DNA of 64,000 nt from Climacium dendroides (taxonomy: Eukaryota; Streptophyta; Bryopsida; Hypnales; Climaciaceae): assembly GCA_950106755.1 (NCBI GenBank), contig OX467082.1:24800001-24864000 (forward strand), given 5' to 3'. Positions 39,033 to 49,164 of this stretch are shown piece after piece. The first letter of the stretch is position 1. Every line of letters begins with the position of its first letter. The notes below the pieces were generated by a model, which saw nothing but the letters and a program-made list of their open reading frames with translations, had not been told where the DNA came from and searched no databases. The translations under genes and the position numbers were made by a program.

Positions 39033-39885
39033 GGCATTGTAGCCTTAAATCTTGAATAGAGCATTTGTCTCCATCTCCAATATTCATACAATATATTCTA
39101 TTTATATCCATATCTGTATTTGGTATTGTATTTTGGCATATTTGGATGGCTCAAATTAAATCTTACAAAGATCAACAGCTTGTGATTTTTTTGAGAGAGG
39201 GTGAAATTAATGCAAACCAGGAGGTGACAGCCACTTTTCAGTGGATAGTAACTAAGATGCATTTTCTTCTCGCCACGCAGCACATTTTAAAAATTAAAAA
39301 AAACGTAGCAAAGACAGTCTGTACGACTGTACGTGGCGTAGTGTATCTGTTACCCAAATCCTGTGCTCATTCGAAGAAACGAATTGTTAATGATTCCACA
39401 TTCGATGAATTCCAATATTTTGCAAATTGTGGAACAAACAGATTTTTCTGTACGTTTTCACTTCTATCGATGATCATTCCATGAAGTGAAGTAATGTATG
39501 CTAATCCTGAAGCAATTACTTAATCACAGTCCATCTCCATTCACAAGATTTCGCATTGTCTCAATACAACAAATCATTCACAAACTTGCACAATTGATTA
39601 TTAAACAGTAAGTTGAAGATCCACATAAATTGTGATTCTCCCTGGTCGTCTCCGCGACTCCGCCTAGCTCGGTCACACAAACAAGCTGCAAGAATTCTGT
39701 TCTTGGAAACTCCTTCCAAGTCCGATTCACAGGCTCCTACGGCTACGTAGGTTCAAGCTAGACTAATAAATTATTCTACTGCGGCAAATCGCTTAGTTGC
39801 ATGTCTGCGTAGTGCAACGGCTCCAGACTCGTGAAAACAAGCTAGCTGTTGCTAGCACGCTGCATGTTGGAACCGAATAAGTCGA
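39033..39885. other. Spacer downstream of copy E
   Basis: A 139-codon plus-strand frame at 39065-39484 has no recognisable domain and no splice context; I treat it as chance. The rest is the 3' flank of the minus-strand phytocyanin copy E. Confidence 0.4.
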
Positions 39886-40426
39886 TCACGCGACAACGTC
39901 GATGAAGAACTTCTGGCCTGCCCCGCAATGCCCTGAACCGCTGATGAAGTAGTACCGCCCGGTGTGCACGAGCGGGAAGAACATGTGCCCGTCCTCGCTC
40001 CAGAACCCGATGGCGTTCCTCAAGTCGCACCCGTTGAACCCGGCTTCGTCCACCTGGGCCACACTGTCGCCCAGAGCATAGCGAAACTCTGCATGCGCGC
40101 ATGCATGGGATCACACTCATGAATATCTCGGAGAGTTCGATCACGACAGTGTCATGCATATCATTCAGATACAACGGACAGACTTGAAAAGCAAGCGGAA
40201 AATTCAAGAGTTTTCTGGTTTAAAGAGAAACTGTACCGACAGTGTCGCGAAAGCGGTAGGGGCCGTTGCTGTTGGCCCAATCCTGATAGAAAGTCGGGTT
40301 GCCCGGGACGTGCCATGATCCCATATCCCCTCCCACGACGTGGTTTGTGGCTGTCGCGCAACGCGCAAGCGCCATCGTCACCACCAAGCATGCCAAGACG
40401 GCGGAAGCGGAGGTGGATCTTGCCAT
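39886..40426 (-). CDS. phytocyanin (early-nodulin-like) copy E, divergent
   Basis: Exons 40237-40426 (190 nt) and 39886-40088 (203 nt), 148-bp intron, 130 residues. Signal peptide MARSTSASAVLACLVVTMAL; domain starts NHVVGGDMGSWHV and includes FYQDW as in the other copies. The copper His position is in GDSVAQV (no His) and the Cys position is Ser (FISGSGHC); disulfide cysteines GCD and GHC are kept, as is the Gln of GAGQKFFIDV. It lacks about eight residues in the loop before the last strands compared with copy A. Its flanks are not related to the A/B/C/D block, and its promoter differs, so it is an older or independently placed member. Confidence 0.9.
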
Positions 40427-40655
40427 GGCGGATTTCGGGATGGATCGAACTCCCTTAGCTTACTGCAGATTAACCTGCGCACACTTTGCGTGCACACCGA
40501 CTCACGAATTCAAACTGGACCCTAAACCTGGCAGCAACACGAGAGTTCTCTACGCGATCAGTTAGAAATAAGCAAGAACATATTGGGGTTGCGACTGAGA
40601 GCGTCGATCTGGAGGGGTGGAGGTTGAAGATGAAGAAGTGGGCTCCAGGTGGGGG

Positions 40656-40663
40656 TTTAAATA
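40656..40663 (-). promoter_or_regulatory. TATA box of phytocyanin copy E
   Basis: TATTTAAA on the minus strand about 230 bp upstream of the ATG, in a different context from the A/B/F promoter. Confidence 0.5.
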
Positions 40664-41184
40664 GCTAGTTGCCAGGAGTACGGCATGTTAGGGTTTGATT
40701 CTCGCGCGATACTCGTGCGGGGTATGGATCAACGGCGAGCTAGCTTGCTCACGAAGGCAATGCGCGTCATGCGAGAAGGCCGCTGTCGATGATTCAAGAG
40801 CAGGTGATTCTCACAACCTGCCTTTTCGTGGGATGCATTCAATTTGGGAACCGGTACGGCACCCAATGTAATTATATGTTTTTCACATTTCTCAGTTTTT
40901 TCAGAGGGGGATTCAAAAGAATCTGATTATGCTATCTAAATAATGTTATGACGCGGTACATAACACTGCAAATTTTTTTTTAAAACTTGTTCTCTTTGAA
41001 ATGGTACCGCCAAAGTAAAATAACTTTCGTCAGGATTCAAACTTAGAGAAAATACAGCTGAAATTTGTGATTGCAACTTACAAGTACTAATATGTGTAAT
41101 ATTTCTGCATTTTTTTCTTTTCAATAGATTGCATTCAAGATTTTTTGATGAAATTTTATCAATTTGGAAATGAATTTGTATTAA

Positions 41185-42100
41185 CCCCTAAAGGACCAAA
41201 TTTTGTTTTTTTTGGCAACATAGCGATTTAGAGCAATTCAGTACGAATGGAATTTTTCTTTTTATTTATTTGAAATTTTTGACACAATGTACCCAAGGAA
41301 TAGCTTTAAGGTCTAACAATTTTCATAACTTTTAATTACATGGTTAAAAATTTATTGTATGATATGCAATTTTAAGTATTTGGCATGCAATAGTGCAATA
41401 CGCCCAATAAAAGAATTTTTTTTATTTAAATGGAAAGCTTTGAATCATTTTCTTTTGATCAATAAGATGAAAGCTATGAGGAGTTTTAGTTGTAGGTAGT
41501 TTACAAGTAGTTACGAAATCTTTACTCTAAAATTAACTTTGAAGTCCTTTATTTAAGTCAATTTTCAATTTTTTTGGATAAATAAAAATATTAAATGTAC
41601 ATTATATGTTACAACATTACAACCATTGGGATTGACATTTTTCAATTCTATAAATAAATGGTTATTAATTTAATATTTTGAATCATTCTATACTTCTTTC
41701 TATTTACTATTTTTTCCCTATATATTGTACAATTCCAAATGATCTAAAATTTTTTTAAGCATGTAGCCAACTTGCCTTGAAAAATGAATGCAAACTTGCA
41801 AAGACTTACAATTGTTTTGTACATTATTTTTTAATGATCTAATTTATGAAGTGCAACTATCCTATTTTTCATAGGGGCAAAAAAAAGATTTTTCATTTTT
41901 GTCACTTCAAACATTAATATTTTGCAATCTACATGGTGTAAATTTGTAAAATTTTTTTCACATCTTCCCAAACTAGTGTACTACAAGGTCTTATGGTTAC
42001 ATGTGTCCAAAAACGCTTTTTTCTAACATTTGGTACTTGTATTAGAAATGGTAGTTTCGGGGTATTTTTGATGAAAACACAATAAAAAACTTTAGGGATT
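41185..42100 (+). repeat. Dispersed repeat family R1, copy 3
   Basis: Direct-orientation match to 21960-22910 along its length, ending in aactttagggatta. It starts with taacccctaaaggaccaa. No coding potential. Confidence 0.8.
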
Positions 42101-42187
42101 AAACATATAAAAAGTATGAAAGATGTTTACATGTTGTAGATGATTGTATCTTGAAAAAATAGAGTTGTAGAAAGATGAAGTTCATAA

Positions 42188-42320
42188 CATCAATTTTGTT
42201 AAATTGGCGGTAGTCTATAATTACACCTTTTTTATGTTTTCATGAGCTCGTTGTTCTAATAAATGTGGAAATTGTTGTGCAAATTGGAATTGTGCCAATT
42301 TAACAAAATTGACATTACAT
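42188..42320. mobile_element. Short inverted-repeat element (TCAATTTTGTTAAATTGGC)
   Basis: The terminus TCAATTTTGTTAAATTGGC near 42190 is complemented by gccaatttaacaaaattga near 42295-42315. A related left half occurs at about 54065-54160 (atcaattttgttaaattggt, aaattgttgtgcaaatt). No target duplication established. Confidence 0.5.
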
Positions 42321-42726
42321 ATTCATGCAAGACAAATAAAGAAAAGTAAAAATCTTGTAATTTGTAAACTAGATTCAATTGGCCATGTTTTACAACTTAC
42401 ACCAAAAATTAAAGGATTTTTATTTTATATTTTTGTATTTTTTAAATACATATCCAAGGCAGAGAAGTGAATTACACCAACACACGAGCAATGGACCACT
42501 AGTATTTCTAAAAGGTATGATTGACTATTCACTAAGGTACAACTAATTACAATCACAATTTTCAAAATTCAAGTGGAACTTGAATTTCATTAAATTGGCA
42601 ATATTCCACAAACCAAAAAATTGTGACATATATTTTTATAGTTTATAAGCAATGGTCATACTAAGTATTACATTGAGCTTGATAAGGCCACCCAAAAGAA
42701 CATGTTTTGCATTAGTAGAAGGATTA

Positions 42727-42910
42727 ATGGAGAATTTTTGTAGCTTTGGCACTTTTATAATTTAGACCATGTCTTGTACTAGATGTCTAAAATATATATC
42801 AAGCCTGAAAGTTTAAAATCTATATAACCCTAAAATGATACTATTGTATTTTAGATCGTGTGCTCTCAAAATGGCACATGGAAAATTGTCATTTCAACAA
42901 AATTCTCTAT
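42727..42910. mobile_element. MITE family M4, copy 4 (diverged)
   Basis: The left terminus ATGGAGAATTTTTGTAG and the right terminus (reverse complement ATAGAGAATTTTGTTGAAAT) are eroded, but the internal end cacatggaaaattgtcattt matches cacatggaatatggccattt of copy 3. Perfect 4-bp duplication ATTA at 42723-42726 and 42911-42914. Confidence 0.8.
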
Positions 42911-44028
42911 ATTAGTGTTGTTGCAACATTAGAATTTTTAGACATTGTTTTTTTTTGTTGACAATTTTGGTTATTTAAGATTATAGAATATAAAATGTTA
43001 AATATTTTACATATTTATTTACTTTTTAAGCCTAAAAGTTCAAAATAGGGAGTAGATTTTAGGCTTTTCAAGAACTTGGACAAACTTTATTGAATGCATT
43101 AATTGGAATTTTTGTATAAATGTTTTAGGAAGGATGCTATCATACTAATCTATGTATGAAGATTTGTTTCATATCATTCTAATAAATACTCTAAACAACT
43201 AAGAATTAAACAGGTTTTATTAATTTCAATGTCAAACCGACCAACAAAGAACACCTTCAATATTACAATTAAGAAAAATGAATATGAAATTTTTTTATTG
43301 CAATCTAATATATGTTTTCAACCCATGGTCCAACATACTAACATAGTTGACAAGGTATTGGACATAAAAGTTTTTTTCCAAAATTATTGAAAGATCATAG
43401 AGCTTTAACTTTTTGTAAGGGCTATAGAAATCTACATTCTAAAGTTTAGGCACATTGAACTTGAAATTAGTGGAAAATTTAGTGTAGAATTTTGGGACAA
43501 TGCAATTGAAGAAGTGAATCAAAAGGATCTTTGCTACAGTTGGATTTGTTAAAAGAATAACTATTAATGAAGATTTGAACTTTGCTTCGAAGACAAGTAT
43601 TAATAGTGAAGCACTTTGGGGCTTCCAAGCAATCATGAGAGATTTTTTGGGATTAAGGTATTCAAAATTCCATAGATAATTGGTGGATTTTCTACTTTCT
43701 AAATTTCTAAATTTATAACTTTTTTTAATAACAATGGTATAGTTATAGATTTGAAAAAGTTATAAGTTGTCCATCCAAATTTTCAATTTTTATAACACTT
43801 CCATATATTCATACACTTCAGTATGTGAGTATGTTCCATGTGTTAGTGAAATTAGTCAGTGCCATGAGGTCATTTGGGCTCAACCAAACTGAACGGAGGC
43901 TGGCCGCCGCATATTCCGATCCTCGTGCAGCTCGCATCGGCACGTCCATTAATGCTCACTCCCAGTAGCCGCTGCGACCGTCCCTCCCGCTGCCAGGAAG
44001 GCGCTGAGTGGCTTCTTCGGATGGTGGG

Positions 44029-44035
44029 TACAAAT
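44029..44035 (+). promoter_or_regulatory. Altered TATA box of phytocyanin copy C
   Basis: At the place where copies A, B and F have TATAAAT, copy C reads TACAAAT, in the context gggTACAAATtcgcagagcc. One transition removes the core TATA; expression from this site may be reduced or the start site moved. Confidence 0.6.
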
Positions 44036-44682
44036 TCGCAGAGCCCGAGTCCTCTTCTCCATCTTTCTTCTCACTCTCCGCCTGGCCCCGAGCTAGCGCT
44101 CCAGAGTTCTCTCATCAGCCGGCCCTCCTTAGTGATCGATCGAAGCTTGGAGCCCTGTTCCGTTGTAAGCACTTGCAATCGGCCTGATCGACTGACCCTG
44201 GCTTCAGATGCAAAGCACTGAGCCCAGAATTCTAGCCTGTAGCTAGCTAGGTCTTCATTTCGTCTCGCAAATTTCTGGCGAGGGTCACAATATTTCAGTC
44301 GTAATTAGACTCTGCATGCAGCTCGTATGTTGGTTTGCAAATCCATCGATTTGGAATCTCTTTGTCATTCTTTTTGTAAATTCTTTTTGTAACTCACGCA
44401 TTGATTTTAATCTGTACTTTTCATTACTGAGTAACGAATTCTTCTCGACTGTTTTGTTTGGCTGGGTCAGAGAGACTCTGACTTAGTAGCTAGCTTGTAC
44501 GCATATGGCTAGCTATGATTCCGCGTTTGATTGATTGCTTCCATTCTCGAGCGTGTGATTTTTCATTCGGGCATCCACTAGCTAGCTAGGTACGTCTACA
44601 GGATTCTACACGCGTGTCTGGCTGATACATCTTCCTCTTGAATTGTGCATGATGCAGGTCACAACCGATTAATTCACGTACG

Positions 44683-45219
44683 ATGGCAAGATCCGGGGCC
44701 GCCGCTTTGGCCGGCGTCTTTGTGCTGATGATGGCTCTTGTGCAGGGCTCGATGGCCGCAAAGTACTTGGTGGGAGAGTCCGTGGGATGGCAGCTCAACC
44801 CCTTGCATGAACCCAATTTCTATCAGGATTGGGAGCACAGCCACGCCCCGTACTACACCACCGACTCTCTCGGTACACCAATTCAACCCCAAATAGTAAC
44901 TAACATTGCTACCACGTAATTCCAGTGCTGGCAAATATGCAGACGATTGTGATCTGAGCGAGGTGGCCGGGTGGTTTTGTGCGTGCATGCAGAGTTTGTG
45001 TGGATCGCCACATACAGCGTGCTGCAGGTGGATTTCGCCGCCTTCCAAGCTTGCAACACGGCTGCCCCGATCCAGGCCTGGTTGGCGAATCCCGGCGGAG
45101 AGGTGACGAGCATGGTGTTCCCCCTGCGTGACTACAAGTTCCACACGGTGTACTTCATCAGCGGCGACTTGGGTCATTGCGCTAATGGCCAGAAGTTCTT
45201 CATCGACGTTTTCGAATGA
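44683..45219 (+). CDS. phytocyanin (early-nodulin-like) copy C
   Basis: Exons 44683-44872 (190 nt) and 44993-45219 (227 nt), 120-bp intron (21 bp longer than in A, B and D because of small insertions), 138 residues. Signal peptide MARSGAAALAGVFVLMMALV; domain begins KYLVGESVGWQLN. It differs from copy B by a handful of residues: V to A and V to L near the N-terminus, N to I at the splice-side TPxQ read-through outside the exon, and D to Y in TYSVLQV, which changes the former copper-His position again. FISGDLGHC keeps Ser in place of the copper Cys. Frame is intact, but the TATA box is altered, so it may be weakly expressed. Confidence 0.9.
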
Positions 45220-45599
45220 TCGATCCAGTGCCTCCTCACTCGCAATGTCAAGCAGTGGAATAATGAAGAAGAGTTGGGATCGCTTGGACGATGTTGTGTT
45301 CGACTGCGTATCGTAGTAGCTGCAGTTTCCAATGTGCAGAATCCTTACTTGTAGTAGTAGCGACCTGGCGCCCGATCGAATAAGTACGGACTAGAATTAA
45401 ATAGTTTAGTTTGTTTCTGATCGATATGAGAACCGAAATCAGTCTTTACAGTTGCATTGATAACTTGTTACGTACTTGTGTATGCACTCCGACTGTAATA
45501 AACATGTCATTCGGAAGAATTTGTAAGCCATGCTCATGCTGGCCACTGACGTGAGGCCTGCTTATTCAATTGAATTCCTCTCGAAGCAAGTTAAAAGAC

Positions 45600-47576
45600 T
45601 TTGCTATTATATTTTAACTATTTGCAGCTGCCGTAATGTATAGGAATTATGGTCTATCCTCAGTGGATAAGTTCGGTTGCATTGTTGAGATAAGAAGGTT
45701 ATATGCAATTTAAGAATGGACTGGTTATTGAAGATTGCGCCTCACTACTACAAGTTGGAAGATATAGAAGCATGAATGTCGTCTCACCACTACTACAATT
45801 TGAAATAACAGTGAATGCAGTTCTGGAAGCCGAGAGACACTCTCAGATTCGGTGAAAGATAGTTCATTTTCTTTCAGGGATTTCATTAGGGGCAAGAATA
45901 AAAATGAATGTGTCCATCTGAAATTACCAATGTGTAATATTCGGTGGGCAACATGGCCATCAAAGTAACCGGATGTCTCCAGTGCAATAATGAGAGTTTA
46001 GTTAACTTGGATTACAGGAACCTCTGAATTGTTGGGCTTCGAAACAGTTTCCAAACACAGCTAGTACGTAGTCTTCCTTGTAGGACGACCGGTAGAATGG
46101 TTAATATCCTTTAAAATTTAACTCTGTGAGTTTATTACATGTTCTGATTGTGAACATACCGTGTAATAGATCTTGAGCATGCCTGGAGGATAAATTGGGC
46201 AGGAGATGGACTCTATTGCATTTGCAACCATCAGGCTTTCCATGTAAAGCTAGATTGTGAGTCCTGCCTAGGCTTTACGTACAGCACTGGTCGGGCACAC
46301 ACCTCAACGTTCCAGTTTTTCCATATCCAGCTAGCTGAGCACTTGCACTTGCACTTGGCACTTGCACTTGGCGCTCTGAAGACACATCATTTATTCATTT
46401 TAATGGATTTAATTATATCACTGGAGGAGTGGGAGCTTACTGCTAGCTAGGTTGTGTTCCAAACTTGTATCAAGATATTCACTCACATGTCAATTAAATG
46501 TAATGCTAAAAGGGGCTATTCGTTTATGAGTGACTCAATTGTTGAATGGTACTCGTGAGTAGACAATCACTGTTCAGCTTCGGTAGGGATTAGGATTTCC
46601 TCCGCACGCTCTGAGTATACTTAAGCGATGCTCTGCCTATCCACTCCGCGTAAGAGTGTGAATATGATGTGATCCACTGAGTACGCGGTAGACTTGGCAA
46701 AGGAAGCGCACGTTTTGGTGGATGGACTGTCTTCTTTGTCAAGAACTAAAGGACCAGGACTCAACGTCAATTTTGTTAATGTAACGCGATAATTAAATCA
46801 CAAGGAACTTTCGTTGAGAATCACAAAGAGTTTTTTTGATATCCCTGTGTAAGTTCGAAAGGTTCTTTACTGTATTCCCTGCGTTCCACTGGTTCACGTT
46901 CAGGGGTTCTCTAAGCAATTCTGTTGCAGAGGAATAGTGGGTTTTCTTTGTCGGGGATTGTGTACACTCTTCGAAACATTCACAGGGGTTTCCATTTGTT
47001 TTCAGTGAGTGTGATTTCATACAGGGGATTTGAAGAATGACCAGCAAGCTTGATTGTGATGAATATATATATCATTAAGATGGCACCAATTGAAGGTTCA
47101 TCAGTAGAATCAGTGAAGTAGATTACGTGATTGAATCAGCAAAGCGAAATCCATCTTCAACAAAAGTCTGAGTGAGATGTATCCGCGAGCAATTCAATCA
47201 CGTGCTGCTCTTCACTGTCCAGACCCTAAATGCCCGATGGGTATGATACAAAGATAGATGTGCACTAAAACATGCATGCATGAATCATCCCCATTCGAAT
47301 ATGAAACGCCGAGTCCAAACAGGATCTCTGAAATCTCAAACACAAATATATTTTTCAACTCCACGAGAAAAAAAAACAAACCTTACGCATGTGGAGATGC
47401 AAAATTTATTACAACCAAGAAAGAGTGTGCAAATACAAGGCTGTGCACTGTTGCCACATATCACAAACGGGCATAGTTGAAACAGCTAGCTGGCCAGGGT
47501 AAATGCGTAGCAAGCCACTACCACCCTGCTGTCTCTTCTGCAAGAGAGGCAGGCTGGCAGGGACGCACGCACGCAC
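45600..47576. other. Spacer between copies C and F
   Basis: Near-balanced composition, with a short cacttg repeat at about 46344-46372. No protein with recognisable features was found on either strand, and no RNA gene. Confidence 0.45.
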
Positions 47577-48184
47577 TCAAGAAGCTGGGTAAACGTCGAC
47601 GAAGAACTTCTGGCCACTCCCGCAATGGTTGTTGGCGCCGCTGATGAAGAACAGCCGTTGATTCTTGCGATCCATCAGCGGGAACACCAGGTACAATTCG
47701 TTCATCCAGAACGCGATCGGATGCAGGATGTTGCACGTGTTGAAATCCGCCTCCGTCACCAGCATCAAGCTGTCACCTTGGCTCCAATGAAAGACTGCAC
47801 AATTATATATGGAAATTAATCATGGCCGCTCCATCAGCCCACAATCAATGTCGTCGCCGAGATCGAAACGAGTGAACAATATCGATAACTGAAGGTGAAT
47901 TAGTACAAACTTAGGTAAGGTGAAATAATATGAGAGCATAGTGAAGAAATATGTAGCAATGTTGGTGGTTGTAATGAGGGTTAATGTGGTGTACCGAGAG
48001 AGTCGGAGGAGCGGATGGGGAAGTTGCTGCGCTCCCAATCCTGGTAGAAATTGGGGTCGTTGTAGCGGTTCACCTGCCATCCCAGAGGCCCTCCCACCAC
48101 GAAGTCCGTGGCCATCGAGCCCTGCACAAGAGCCATCATCACCACCAGGACGACGGCCAAAGCGGCGGCCCCGGATCTTGCCAT
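47577..48184 (-). CDS. phytocyanin (early-nodulin-like) copy F
   Basis: Exons 47995-48184 (190 nt) and 47577-47794 (218 nt), 200-bp intron, 135 residues. Signal peptide MARSGAAALAVVLVVMMALV; domain starts DFVVGGPLGWQVNRYNDPNF. The region equivalent to the copper His reads GDSLMLV (no His) and the Cys position is Ser in FFISGANNHC; the disulfide pair (NTCN and NHC) and GQKF are kept. The chain ends FFVDVYPAS with no anchor signal. Promoter and leader (to about 49160) resemble those of the A/B/C block, but exon 2, intron and 3' flank are clearly diverged, so it is an older duplicate. Confidence 0.92.
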
Positions 48185-48873
48185 TGTACGTGAATTACTC
48201 GGATGTGGCCTGCGTCACAAGCGGAAGATGTATCGCTCACTCCAGTCAGTATAAATACTGTCGCAAATAGCCTGTAGACGTTCCTAGCGAATTCCTGAAC
48301 GAAAAATCACAATTCTATTCCGACACTCGGGAACTGAAGCAATTTAACTGGGAGCCTGATCGCTCCAACAACACGCTAAATTAATCAGAACTTGCCTAGC
48401 ACATTCAATTGAATAGCCATATGCATGTAAGTACGTACAAGCTAGCTACTAATTCAGAGTCTCTCCAGACCAGCCAAGAATATAATGCACAACAGTCAAG
48501 AAGTCAATGCGTCACGGACGGAATCACCAAGTGTCTGTAAATCGATCTATTTGCAAACAAGCAAATTGCAGATCGAGTCTATGACGCTCGCGACTGGTTG
48601 AAATTATGTGACCCTCCCCAGAAATGAATTGGAAAACGAAACGAAGACCTAGCTAGCTAAAGACTAGATTTCTGTGCTGAGTGCTTGCATGTGAAGTCAG
48701 GGTCAGTCTGGCCAATTGCAAGAAGTGCTTACAGCGCAAGAATCGAACGGAACGGTGCTCCAAGCTTCGATCGATCACTAAGGAGGGCCGGCTGATGAGA
48801 GAACTCTGGAGCGCTAGCTCGGGGCCAGGCGGAGAGAAGAAGAAAGATGGAGAAGAGGACTCAGGCTCTGCGA

Positions 48874-48880
48874 ATTTATA
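48874..48880 (-). promoter_or_regulatory. TATA box of phytocyanin copy F
   Basis: TATAAAT on the minus strand in the same context (gggTATAAATtcgcagagcc) as copies A and B, about 690 bp from the ATG. Confidence 0.65.
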
Positions 48881-49164
48881 CCCACCATCCGAAGAATTGA
48901 AGCCACTCAGCGCCTTCCTGGCAGCGGGAGGGACGGTCGGAGTGACGACTGGGCGTGAGCATTAATGGACGTGTCGATGCGAGCTCCACGAGGACGGGAA
49001 TGTGCGGCAGCCCACCTCCGTTTCGTTTGCGAAGGATCGCTTGAGTGTGCGAAGGCCACGGCGGACGACAGTGACATTGATTTTGCTGATTCAGTTGAAA
49101 GATTTGATGACTCGAACGTCAGTTTCGTTCTTTCGTTGAATGAGCGCAGTGAACTGGCCTTCAA

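Larger units (their letters stand above)
42950..45600 (+). repeat. Duplicated block C (phytocyanin gene plus flanks)
   Basis: Matches block A, inverted, over its full length including the AT-rich part upstream of 43790, and block B directly from 43790 on. Confidence 0.85.

Noticed and set aside
39065..39484. 139-codon plus-strand open frame with a hydrophobic start
   Set aside because: No homology recognised, AT-rich surroundings, and no codon bias; chance is likely in a window of this size.
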